From Roseicyclus marinus (GTDB lineage: Bacteria; Pseudomonadota; Alphaproteobacteria; Rhodobacterales; Rhodobacteraceae), in NCBI RefSeq assembly GCF_036322625.1, contig NZ_AP027266.1:3475001-3539000 (forward strand): a DNA stretch of 64,000 nt, read 5' to 3'. The translations under genes were made by a program, and so were the position numbers. How positions within the stretch are numbered: the stretch's first letter is position 1; each line of letters begins with the position of its first letter. Below, one piece after another: positions 47,056 through 55,009 of this stretch. The notes under the pieces are model-generated. The model did not search any database, was not told where the DNA came from, and worked only from the letters and a program-made list of their open reading frames with translations.

Positions 47056-47439
47056 TCAGCCCGAAACATCCTCGAGGTCCCAGATCGCATGGATCGACCT
47101 GTCGCCGACGCGCAGCAAACGAGCCAGCGTGGCGGCCAAGGCCGTGGGGTCGCCGCTGTGCAGGCAATCGTGCACATCCTGCCCGACGCGCGCCAAGGTG
47201 GCCATGCCGATCAGCTGCGCATCATGCACCAAGGCCGCAAGCAGCGCGCCCATATCGGCGTGATCCCCGCTTCGGCGACAGCGCGCCAGATCGTCCAGCA
47301 GCACCGACAGGCGGTCAAGCGCATGGGCCACTTCGGTTTCGGCACGCAGATCGCCCAGTTTCTCGCATAATTTCTCAAGCTGGCCGGGGTTGAACCGCGC
47401 AGGTTCCCCCAGCGGAAGCATCGTCACCACCGCCGTCAT
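47056..47439 (-). CDS. Small helical protein of unknown function
   Basis: A 127-residue protein, probably all-helical (QLEKLCEKLGDLRAE, ALLAALVHDAQLIGM, ALAATLARLLRVGDRS). No known domain. The loose similarity of its four-helix pattern to Hpt proteins is not backed by a phospho-histidine motif. The ATG at 47439 has TGGAG seven bases upstream. It lies head-to-head with the carbonic anhydrase gene. Confidence 0.6.
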   Translation of the reverse strand: MTAVVTMLPLGEPARFNPGQLEKLCEKLGDLRAETEVAHALDRLSVLLDDLARCRRSGDHADMGALLAALVHDAQLIGMATLARVGQDVHDCLHSGDPTALAATLARLLRVGDRSIHAIWDLEDVSG

Positions 47440-47586
47440 CAACACGCTCCAAAGATCACCCCCACCACGGGATGGCGGCAAGATGCCCAAGTGCCCTGAA
47501 GAAACCCTTGAGGGCGCGGCAAGAAGAACCTCCAATTTGTCGGCAATCCGGTCTATTCAACCGCAACGAGATCAAGGCCAAGACCC

Positions 47587-48237
47587 ATGCACCGCGTCAA
47601 ATCCCTGCCCGACTACCTGTTGCACCGCTATCGCGACTGGAAGACCCACGAATTTCCGGGCAACCGCGACCTGTTCCGCAAACTCGCCATCGAAGGCCAG
47701 ACACCGCGCGCCATGGTCATCGCCTGTTGCGACAGCCGTGTCGCCATCGAGGCCGTCTTTGCCCAGCAGGTGGGCGAGGTTTTCGTGCATCGCAACATCG
47801 CCAACCTCGTCTCTCCCTACACGCCCGACGGACGCCACCACGGCACGGCGGCGGCGGTCGAATTCGCGGTGAAATACCTGCATGTCGGCCATATCATCGT
47901 GATGGGTCATTCCAATTGCGGCGGTGTGCGTGGATGTCTCCAGATGTGCGCGGGCGAAGCCCCCGATCTCGAGCGGCAGGAAAGCTTTATCGGACGTTGG
48001 CTTGATACCCTGCGGCCCGCGGTTGCGCGCATCGCCGACATCACCTCGCCCGAGGATCGCCAGACCGCGCTCGAAAAGGAAGGCATCCACATCAGCCTCG
48101 AGAATCTCCTGAGCTACCCCTTCGTCGCCGAAGCCGTCGATGCCGGGGATCTTACCTTGCACGGGCTATGGACCGATCTGGCCGAGATGAACCTCGAAAC
48201 CTTCGACGGCACGGTCCGCCATTTCGTAAAGGGTTGA
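47587..48237 (+). CDS. Beta-class carbonic anhydrase
   Basis: A 216-residue zinc enzyme that interconverts CO2 and bicarbonate. The ligands are Cys48 (ACCDSR), His108 and Cys111 (GHSNCGG); Asp49 and Arg51 form the usual dyad. No signal peptide, so it is cytoplasmic. It lies 70 bases before sbtA and has the same orientation, so imported bicarbonate could be used directly. The start has only a weak ribosome site. Confidence 0.95.
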   Translation: MHRVKSLPDYLLHRYRDWKTHEFPGNRDLFRKLAIEGQTPRAMVIACCDSRVAIEAVFAQQVGEVFVHRNIANLVSPYTPDGRHHGTAAAVEFAVKYLHVGHIIVMGHSNCGGVRGCLQMCAGEAPDLERQESFIGRWLDTLRPAVARIADITSPEDRQTALEKEGIHISLENLLSYPFVAEAVDAGDLTLHGLWTDLAEMNLETFDGTVRHFVKG

Positions 48238-48307
48238 GCTTTACCCCCAAGGGCCCACCGCCTAAACGGGCCCGAACCTGACCTGACCTGACGCAAGGGA
48301 ACTGACG

Positions 48308-49288
48308 ATGGACGGAATACTGGCGCTTGCGGCTGGAAACCTCTTGTCGCCGATCATCCTGTTCTTCGCGCTCGGGCTTCTGGCCAGCTTCGCAAGATCC
48401 GACCTGTCCATCCCCGAGGCGATCGCCAAGGGCATGTCGATCTATCTGCTCGTCTCCATCGGCTTCAAGGGTGGCGTCAGCGTCTCGGATCACGGCATCG
48501 ACAGCACGCTTTTGCTGTCGCTGCTCGCGGGTCTGATCCTGTCCTTCACCATTCCGCTGATCGCCTTTGCCCTGTTGCGGACCATGACGCGGCTCGACGT
48601 GACAGATGCCGCTGCCGTCGCCGCCCATTACGGCTCGATCTCCATCGTGACCTTCGTCGCCGCGACCTCCGTCATCGGGTCGGCGGGGTTGAGTTCCGAA
48701 GGCTACATGGTCGCCGTCGCCGCCGTGATGGAGGCGCCCGCGATCCTGTCGGCGCTCTGGCTCATCGCGCGCTACGGCAAGACCGGCCCCGAGATGGAAG
48801 AAGGCTTGATGCGGGAAATCCTGCTCAACGGGTCCATCGTGCTGCTGGTCGGGTCCTTTCTCATCGGCTGGATCACCGGGGCCGAGGGGATGGACAAGAT
48901 CGCGCCCTTCATCGTCGCGCCCTTTCAGGGGGTCTTGTGCCTGTTCCTGCTCGACATGGGCCTTGTCGCGGGGCGCGGCCTGCGCGAGGCGCGCTCGGTG
49001 CTGACACCGGGCGTGTTCCTGTTCGGGGTGATCATGCCGCCCATCGGGGCGAGCCTTGGTCTTGTGGCGGGGCTTTTGCTGGGCCTGTCGACGGGCGGCG
49101 TGGTGCTGTTCATGACGCTCTGCGCCTCCGCCTCCTATATCGCGGTGCCCGCCGCGATGCGCGTCGCCCTTCCCGAGGCCAACCCATCGGTCTATCTCAC
49201 GCTGTCCCTGGGGGTGACATTCCCCTTCAACCTGACGCTGGGCATCCCGCTTTACCTCGCGGTCGCCAGCCTCGTGACCGGAGCCTGA
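48308..49288 (+). CDS. sbtA: Sodium-dependent bicarbonate transporter SbtA
   Basis: A 326-residue membrane protein with about ten helices in two inverted halves. GNLLSPIILFFALGLLA, SIGFKGGVSV and AAHYGSISIVTFVAATS are characteristic of SbtA (formerly DUF897), which imports bicarbonate with sodium. AAGGGA precedes the ATG. A short CTGAC-repeat (CCTGACCTGACCTGACG) lies just upstream. Followed by sbtB six bases after the stop; a carbonic anhydrase gene lies before it. Confidence 0.9.
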   Translation: MDGILALAAGNLLSPIILFFALGLLASFARSDLSIPEAIAKGMSIYLLVSIGFKGGVSVSDHGIDSTLLLSLLAGLILSFTIPLIAFALLRTMTRLDVTDAAAVAAHYGSISIVTFVAATSVIGSAGLSSEGYMVAVAAVMEAPAILSALWLIARYGKTGPEMEEGLMREILLNGSIVLLVGSFLIGWITGAEGMDKIAPFIVAPFQGVLCLFLLDMGLVAGRGLREARSVLTPGVFLFGVIMPPIGASLGLVAGLLLGLSTGGVVLFMTLCASASYIAVPAAMRVALPEANPSVYLTLSLGVTFPFNLTLGIPLYLAVASLVTGA

Positions 49289-49293
49289 CAGAC

Positions 49294-49605
49294 ATGCAGA
49301 CCCACAAGGCGAAACGGGTCGAGATCACCATCGAAGCGGTGATGGAGACGCGGCTGACCAACGCCCTGATCAAGGCGGGGGTGACGGGTTTCACCATCCT
49401 TCCGGTTCTGGGGGGCTCGGGGCGGTCCGGCCAATGGAGCCGCGAGGGACAGGTCAGTCGCGCGGGCGGCATGGTCAGCGTCGTCTGCATCATCCGGCCT
49501 GACCGGCTGGACGGTTTGCTGGATGCGGCCTTTGCCGTGGTCGAACGGCATATCGGCGTCGTCACCGTCACCGATTGCGAGGTTCTGCGGGCCGAAAGGT
49601 TCTGA
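49294..49605 (+). CDS. sbtB: PII-like regulator SbtB
   Basis: A 103-residue ferredoxin-like protein that binds adenyl nucleotides and gates SbtA in cyanobacteria. AKRVEITIEAVMETRLTNAL is its beta1-alpha1 part and GFTILPVLGGSGRSGQW the T-loop region. The C-terminal redox loop of cyanobacterial SbtB (a CGPxGC motif) is missing; the protein ends at VLRAERF. GGAG lies ten bases before the ATG. Position directly after sbtA makes the assignment firm. Confidence 0.88.
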   Translation: MQTHKAKRVEITIEAVMETRLTNALIKAGVTGFTILPVLGGSGRSGQWSREGQVSRAGGMVSVVCIIRPDRLDGLLDAAFAVVERHIGVVTVTDCEVLRAERF

Positions 49606-49650
49606 GGCGCGGTTTACCCCGCCTTAACCAATCTGGCCGAGGCTGCGGGC

Positions 49651-50166
49651 ATGAGTGCAACCCGCCGCCTGATCCTTGACCTGCCCGAGCCCCTGTTCGC
49701 CGCCCTGTCCGAAGCGGCGGCAGCACAGGGCCGCAGCCTGCACGCGGAATTGCGCCACCGATTGCGGAAATCGCTGCCCCCCGATCCCTGCGCCGTGACG
49801 CGGTCCGGACGGACCGAGGAACGGCTTCTTGCGCCCGTCCGGGCGCGCGTCGCCGCCGATATCGGGCAGGCCACCGGGTGGGACGATCTTCAATCCCGCA
49901 TGCGGGCCAAGGGCTACATCTTTCGCGAACGCGGCGGCGGGCTTGCGCTCCATCGCCTGTCCGACGGCGAAAGGCTCTGCAAAGGGTCCGAGATCGGGGC
50001 GGCTTATGCCGATCTGATGCGCCGGTTTCGGGCCCCCTTTCCGGGCCATTCCCACCGGCATCTCGTTCCCCGCATCCTGGGCGGCGATCCGGCCTCAGCC
50101 CCGATGATGCATCCCGCCTCACCGGTCTGGGATGATGACGACCCTGTCCTCATCGAACCCGATTGA
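49651..50166 (+). CDS. RHH protein with C-terminal domain of unknown function
   Basis: A 171-residue protein. The first 45 residues (RRLILDLPEPLFAALSEAAA and SLHAELRHRLRKSL) fit an Arc-type ribbon-helix-helix DNA-binding domain. A 60-residue segment from about 75 (GWDDLQSRMRAKGYIFRERG, LHRLSDGERLC, EIGAAYADLMRRF) resembles a tail domain seen in some mobilisation proteins, a weak memory match. No toxin gene follows. Convergent with the DUF4139 gene; stops are four bases apart. Confidence 0.65.
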   Translation: MSATRRLILDLPEPLFAALSEAAAAQGRSLHAELRHRLRKSLPPDPCAVTRSGRTEERLLAPVRARVAADIGQATGWDDLQSRMRAKGYIFRERGGGLALHRLSDGERLCKGSEIGAAYADLMRRFRAPFPGHSHRHLVPRILGGDPASAPMMHPASPVWDDDDPVLIEPD

Positions 50167-50169
50167 TCC

Positions 50170-51813
50170 TCACGGCCACCAGGTCAGCACCTGCCCCTCG
50201 GGCCATTCCAGCGCGACACCCATCTCGATCAGCCGCGTCGCGCCCGCCGGAACCGACAGGTCCCAGGCATGGACGCCGCGCCGGTCGTCGATATCGCGCG
50301 CATCGGGGGCAGGGGCCAGCGTCACCTCGATCTCCAGATCCTCCTGTTCGGCAAAGGGGGTGGCATAGACCAGCCGCACCTCTTCCGCGCGATCCGACAG
50401 GTTCTCGACCCCGAAGGCGATTTGCCGATCTTGGGTGTTCGAGCTTGTGAAGACACCCCGATCCCCTTCGGCCAGCGTCCGGTCGATCCAGATCAGCCGC
50501 AGGTGGTCCAGCGGGCCAAAGGCCAGCTCCATCTCGGCCCCGGCGGGGATCAGGTCAGTCACATCCTCGCCCACCAGCGCCCCGTCGCGGAAAAAGCGGG
50601 CATGCCCGGGCAGGATCGGCTCGCCCGTGTCGTTCCGACCGGCAGCGATGAGAAAGGCCGTGTCATCCACCCGTGGCACCGCGCGCGCCGTGGTCTCGGT
50701 CGCAAGCGTCATTGTGTCGAGCGGCAGAACCGCCTCACCCCCCGGCCCGATGCTGACCGGACCGGCCAGAACATAGCTGAGCGACAGCCCCTCGATCGCC
50801 ACAGCCGCCATCGGTTCGGCGACAAGGGCAGGCATGGGAATGACATCGGCCATCTCGAGGCCCGGACCGCCCAGACGGCTTGTTTCCATGGCGATGGGCG
50901 GGGCGGGTTCCATGATCCGCGCGGGCGTCGGATAGACCTCTGACGGCAGGCGCTGGCGGTTCGGTTCGGCGGTCGAAACGGTGACGGCGACATCGTGCCA
51001 GCGCGTGCGGCCATCGGTGTAAAGCGTGACGTGCCGCGCGATATCCAGAACGCCCGTTTCGCTGTTCAGCCGGAATTCGTAGGAGGGCTCCCACCCGGCG
51101 TCGAAACTCAGGTAATCGAGCACAAGCTCGGCGCTTAGCTCCGTTTCGGTCGTCACCGTCACCTCGACACCGTCGATGCTGGTGCCGAACGGGCGCAACC
51201 GATCCAGCGCTGCCATGGCGCTGGCAAGATCGGCCTGCCTGTCCTGCAGGATTTGGGTGAGATCGCGGCGCGTGATCTGCGCGGCAAGGATGGCGGCCTG
51301 AACCCGCTCCGTCTCGGCCCCCAATGTGGCCAGAAGCTGCGGCAGGGTCGCGGGGTCTACGGGCATCGCCGCACCCTCCGGCCCGCCACGCGACAGGGCC
51401 GTCAGGTAGGCAAGTTGCGCCTCCAATGCGCGAAGCCCGGCATCGGCCGCGCCCAGGTCATCTTGTGCCGCTTGCAACGCCGCTTGGGCGGCGGCCACGT
51501 CGGCGCGGGCAGTCGCCTGTTCGGCATCGTCGAGCGCGCCCTCGGCGATCACCTGCCCGGAAAAGGGCTGCGGCAGACCCAGCGACAGGCCATCAGGTCC
51601 GGTGATGCCGATCCGGTCGACGCGGGCTGCATCGGGCATGGCGATCAGCAATCGATGGGTGCCTGCGGGGATCGTGGCGCTGGCGCGTTGGGTGATTTCG
51701 GCCCCGGACAGGAAAACGGTCGCGGCGTCGATATCGGCGCGGATCACGATGTCATCGGCAAGCGCGGCAGTGCCGGTCAGAAGGGCCGCGGTCAGGCTCA
51801 GGGCAAAACGCAT
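50170..51813 (-). CDS. Exported DUF4139 family protein
   Basis: A 547-residue protein with a signal peptide (RFALSLTAALLTGTAALA). A coiled-coil segment of Ala/Gln/Asp heptads (about 95-200) follows a beta domain, then the DUF4139 beta-rich domain (LDYLSFDAGWEPSYEFRLNS, VSTAEPNRQRLPSEVYPTPA). The family is also called mucoidy-inhibitor MuiA-like, without a defined biochemical role. AAGGAA lies nine bases before the ATG. The gene is monocistronic. Confidence 0.82.
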   Translation of the reverse strand: MRFALSLTAALLTGTAALADDIVIRADIDAATVFLSGAEITQRASATIPAGTHRLLIAMPDAARVDRIGITGPDGLSLGLPQPFSGQVIAEGALDDAEQATARADVAAAQAALQAAQDDLGAADAGLRALEAQLAYLTALSRGGPEGAAMPVDPATLPQLLATLGAETERVQAAILAAQITRRDLTQILQDRQADLASAMAALDRLRPFGTSIDGVEVTVTTETELSAELVLDYLSFDAGWEPSYEFRLNSETGVLDIARHVTLYTDGRTRWHDVAVTVSTAEPNRQRLPSEVYPTPARIMEPAPPIAMETSRLGGPGLEMADVIPMPALVAEPMAAVAIEGLSLSYVLAGPVSIGPGGEAVLPLDTMTLATETTARAVPRVDDTAFLIAAGRNDTGEPILPGHARFFRDGALVGEDVTDLIPAGAEMELAFGPLDHLRLIWIDRTLAEGDRGVFTSSNTQDRQIAFGVENLSDRAEEVRLVYATPFAEQEDLEIEVTLAPAPDARDIDDRRGVHAWDLSVPAGATRLIEMGVALEWPEGQVLTWWP

Positions 51814-51924
51814 TTTCGGATGTTCCTTGGTGGCGATGGTCCCGCAAAAGGGGTGCGCCTTTGGCGGCTGTCGCACAATAACATGCCACGGGATCGGCCC
51901 GATCCGGCAAGGCTTTGCTCAAGG

Positions 51925-51968
51925 AGAAAACGAAAAGCGGCTGGCCAGACAGGGTCCGACCAGCCGCT
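51925..51968 (-). terminator. Rho-independent terminator of asd
   Basis: On the minus strand GCGGCTGG and CCAGCCGC (51937-51944 and 51960-51967) form an 8-bp stem with a 15-base loop, followed by TTTTCGTTTTC. It begins 24 bases after the asd stop codon. This is the only classical hairpin-plus-T-run terminator I saw in the window. Confidence 0.8.
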
Positions 51969-51991
51969 CGAGCCATTGGGAAAAGGACCGA

Positions 51992-53014
51992 TCAGCCCTT
52001 TTTCAGAACGCGGTTGCCCAGCGTTTCCGCGATCTGCACCGCGTTCAGCGCCGCGCCCTTGCGCAGGTTGTCGGAGACGCACCACAGGTTCAGGCCGTTG
52101 TCGAGCGTGCTGTCCTGACGGATGCGGCTGATGAAGGTGGCGTAATCGCCCACGCATTCGATGGGCGTGACGTAGCCGCCGTCCTCGCGCTTGTCGATGA
52201 CCATGATGCCGGGCGCTTCGCGCAGGATATCGCGGGCTTCTTCCTCGTCGAGGAATTCCTCGAACTCGATGTTGATCGCTTCGGAATGGCCGACGAAGAC
52301 GGGAACGCGGACGCAGGTCGCGGTGACCTTGATCTTGGGATCGAGGATTTTCTTGGTCTCGACCACCATTTTCCATTCTTCCTTGGTCGACCCGTCCTCC
52401 ATGAACTTGTCGATGTGCGGGATCACGTTGAAGGCGATCTGCTTGGTGAATTTCGCGGGCGCGCGTTCCTGGCCGGGCACGTACATACCCTTGGTCTGAT
52501 CCCACAATTCATCCATCCCGGCCTTGCCCGCACCAGAGACGGATTGATAGGTCGAGACGACGACGCGCTTGATTTTTGCGCGGTCGTGCAAGGGCTTAAG
52601 CGCCACCACCATCTGCGCGGTGGAGCAGTTGGGGTTCGCGATGATGTTCTTTTTCGCGTAGCCTTCGACCGCTTCGGGGTTCACTTCGGGAACCACCAGC
52701 GGGACCTCGGGGTCGTAGCGGTAGAGCGAGGAATTGTCGATCACGACGCAGCCCGCCTTGGCCGCTTTCGGCGCGTAGATCGCCGTCGCCTCGGAGCCGA
52801 TGGCAAACAGCGCGATGTCCCAACCGGTGAAATCGAAGGTATCAAGATCCTTAGTTTTCAGGGTCTTGTCGCCAAAGCTGCATTCGGTGCCCAGCGATTT
52901 TCGGCTGGCCAGCGCGACGATCTCGTCGACGGGGAATTCCCGCTCGGCGAGGATGTTCAGCATTTCGCGGCCCACGTTGCCCGTGGCACCCGCGACGACG
53001 ACTCGGTATCCCAT
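51992..53014 (-). CDS. asd: Aspartate-semialdehyde dehydrogenase
   Basis: A 340-residue NADP-dependent enzyme that reduces aspartyl phosphate to the semialdehyde, feeding lysine, diaminopimelate, methionine and threonine. GATGNVG (9-15) binds NADP and the catalytic Cys130 is in ANPNCSTAQM. Length and motifs are normal. The start MGYRVVVAG at 53014 follows a purine-rich stretch. It is closed by a clear terminator and appears to be a single-gene unit. Confidence 0.96.
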   Translation of the reverse strand: MGYRVVVAGATGNVGREMLNILAEREFPVDEIVALASRKSLGTECSFGDKTLKTKDLDTFDFTGWDIALFAIGSEATAIYAPKAAKAGCVVIDNSSLYRYDPEVPLVVPEVNPEAVEGYAKKNIIANPNCSTAQMVVALKPLHDRAKIKRVVVSTYQSVSGAGKAGMDELWDQTKGMYVPGQERAPAKFTKQIAFNVIPHIDKFMEDGSTKEEWKMVVETKKILDPKIKVTATCVRVPVFVGHSEAINIEFEEFLDEEEARDILREAPGIMVIDKREDGGYVTPIECVGDYATFISRIRQDSTLDNGLNLWCVSDNLRKGAALNAVQIAETLGNRVLKKG

Positions 53015-53459
53015 GATCCTTGGTCCTTCGGGGTAATGAATGGCTGCGCGCTTACAGGAGGTGCCCTGCGAGGGGAAGGGGCAGCGCGTCGCGGCGGGGG
53101 CGGGATGTGGCCGAAAAGCCGGGATCGGGGCCGTAGGGTTCGTGTCGTGATCCTGTCGGGAAGCTGTCGTGCATCTGTAACGACAGCGGGAGAGGTGACC
53201 GGACCCGGCTTGACTTGTGGCCCCCGAGAGCGCATGTGCCCCTCATGTCGCCGCGCTGCCGCGTGAGCAGTCGGAGCGTGGACGCAAGAAAGACGCGTCG
53301 CGCAGACCTGACGGCGACAGGCAAACCCCAGTTCCCCTTCACGCAGGGTTCTGACGATCGCGGCCAGAGAGGCCCGGTCGCACCCTCGTCCGTTCCGGCA
53401 CCCATGCCGGGGCATCACCTGTGGCGCGCGCATCGGCGCGGCGCCCGAAAGGATACGAT
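53015..53459. other. Intergenic region without a recognisable gene (445 bases)
   Basis: This stretch lies between divergent asd and the DEAD-box gene. Short open frames on both strands look like random GC-rich frames: none has a ribosome site, a conserved motif or a sensible composition. If the promoter of the DEAD-box gene is near the middle, the message would have a long untranslated leader, a common feature of cold-responsive helicase genes. Confidence 0.5.
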
Positions 53460-54761
53460 TTGTTCGACTTCGACATGCTTGGCCTGAACAAGGTTCTGCG
53501 CAACGCGCTCAAGGCCGGCGGCTTTGACAAACCCACCCCGATCCAGAACCAGGCGATCCCGCTTGCGCTGGAAGGGCACGACATCCTGGGCCTGGCCCAG
53601 ACCGGCACCGGCAAGACGCTGGCCTTTGGCCTGCCGCTCATCGCGCATCTGATGGAAGACGAGACGCGCCCCCAGACGCGGACGGCGCGCGCGCTGATCC
53701 TGGCCCCGACGCGCGAACTGGTGAACCAGATCGCCGACAGCCTGCGCCATTTCACGATGAACACGCCCATCAAGATCGCGACCGTCGTGGGCGGCCAGTC
53801 GATCAACCGCCAGATCGGCACGCTGGCCCGTGGCGTCGACATTCTTGTGGCCACGCCCGGTCGCCTGATCGACCTGATGGACCGCCGCGCGGTCGATCTG
53901 CGGCAGGCGCGTCACCTTGTGCTGGATGAGGCGGACCAGATGCTCGACCTGGGCTTCATCCATGCGCTGCGCAAGATCGCGCCCGCGCTGGGCACGCCGC
54001 GCCAGACCATGCTGTTTTCGGCCACGATGCCCAAGCAGATGGAAGAGCTGAGCCGCGCCTATCTGACCAATCCGCGCCGGGTGCAGGTGTCGCCCCCCGG
54101 CAAGGCCGCCGACAAGATCACCCAATCGATCCGCTACATGGAAAAGGGCGAAAAGCCCAAGGTCCTGCGCGAGATCCTGAGCCGCGATCCCGAGGCGCTG
54201 ACGCTGGTTTTCGCCCGCACCAAGCATGGCGCGGAAAAGCTGATGAAGGGGCTGGTCGATGACGGGTTCAACGCCGCCTCGATCCACGGCAACAAGAGCC
54301 AGGGCCAGCGTGACCGGGCGATCAACGGGTTTCGGGATGGCAAGATCAACATCCTGGTCGCCACCGATGTCGCGGCACGCGGCATCGACATTCCGGGCGT
54401 GGCCTATGTGATCAACTACGAATTGCCCGATACGCCGGACAATTACGTCCACCGGATCGGCCGGACCGCACGGGCGGGCCGCGAGGGCGAGGCGATCGCG
54501 TTTTGCTGCGCCGAGGAGGTCGATCTGTTGGTGCAGATCGAGAAGCTGATGAAGGTGGAGATCCCGGTTGCCTCGGGGACGCGCCCCAAGGCGGTCAAGA
54601 TGGAGAAGCCCCAGCGTGGCGGCGGGCGCGGTCGTGGGCCGGGTCAGGGCCAGGGACAGGGCAAGGGATCGGGCAAAGGTCCGGGCAAGCCCGCCCATGG
54701 TCGGCCCTTTGCCGATGCCAAGCCGCAGGGCCGCGGGCCGCGCCGTCGTCGGGCCGCGTGA
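53460..54761 (+). CDS. DEAD-box RNA helicase
   Basis: A 433-residue (TTG start) helicase. The motif order is complete: Q motif PTPIQNQAIP, I AQTGTGKT, Ia APTRELV, II VLDEADQM, III SATMP, V DVAARGIDI, VI HRIGRTARAG. The C-terminal 50 residues are Gly/Arg/Lys/Gln-rich (GGGRGRGPGQGQGQGKGSGK), typical for RNA contact. The TTG at 53460 has AAAGGA six bases before it; a GTG at 53421 in frame would add 13 residues and lacks a site. Function is rRNA or mRNA remodelling, often at low temperature. Confidence 0.93.
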   Translation: MFDFDMLGLNKVLRNALKAGGFDKPTPIQNQAIPLALEGHDILGLAQTGTGKTLAFGLPLIAHLMEDETRPQTRTARALILAPTRELVNQIADSLRHFTMNTPIKIATVVGGQSINRQIGTLARGVDILVATPGRLIDLMDRRAVDLRQARHLVLDEADQMLDLGFIHALRKIAPALGTPRQTMLFSATMPKQMEELSRAYLTNPRRVQVSPPGKAADKITQSIRYMEKGEKPKVLREILSRDPEALTLVFARTKHGAEKLMKGLVDDGFNAASIHGNKSQGQRDRAINGFRDGKINILVATDVAARGIDIPGVAYVINYELPDTPDNYVHRIGRTARAGREGEAIAFCCAEEVDLLVQIEKLMKVEIPVASGTRPKAVKMEKPQRGGGRGRGPGQGQGQGKGSGKGPGKPAHGRPFADAKPQGRGPRRRRAA

Positions 54762-54774
54762 GGCGGGGGGTTGG

Positions 54775-54796
54775 GGTGCGCCGTGACAGGCGCACC
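54775..54796 (+). terminator. Hairpin after the DEAD-box gene, possible terminator
   Basis: GGTGCGCC and GGCGCACC form a perfect 8-bp stem with loop GTGACA, 13 bases after the stop codon. There is no T-run, so it may be an RNA end stabiliser or a factor-dependent stop. Confidence 0.4.
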
Positions 54797-54820
54797 ACCC
54801 ACAATCTGCGCCCGACTCGC

Positions 54821-54975
54821 GTAGGGTGTGCGTTCACGCGCAGCATTATCCAACGCACAAGGTAACGCACCGCAGGGTGGGGGCGCGTTCTCGTGGTGCG
54901 CCTGAAGGCAGCACCCTACCCAGCCACCGCGCGTCGGATGTAGGGTGTGCGTTCACGCGCAGCATGATCCACCGG
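54821..54975. repeat. Composite REP-like repeats with a 26-bp direct repeat
   Basis: The 26-bp GTAGGGTGTGCGTTCACGCG + CAGCAT occurs at 54821-54846 and again, identical, at 54940-54965. CACCCTAC at 54912-54919 gives inverse arms, and AACGCAC (54852) pairs with GTGCGTT. The same GTAGGGTG head is seen at 37121 and 59003. The block lies between convergent DEAD-box and MFS genes. Confidence 0.75.
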
Positions 54976-55009
54976 TGGAGGGATTTGGTGGGTTTCCCCC
55001 ACCCCAAGA

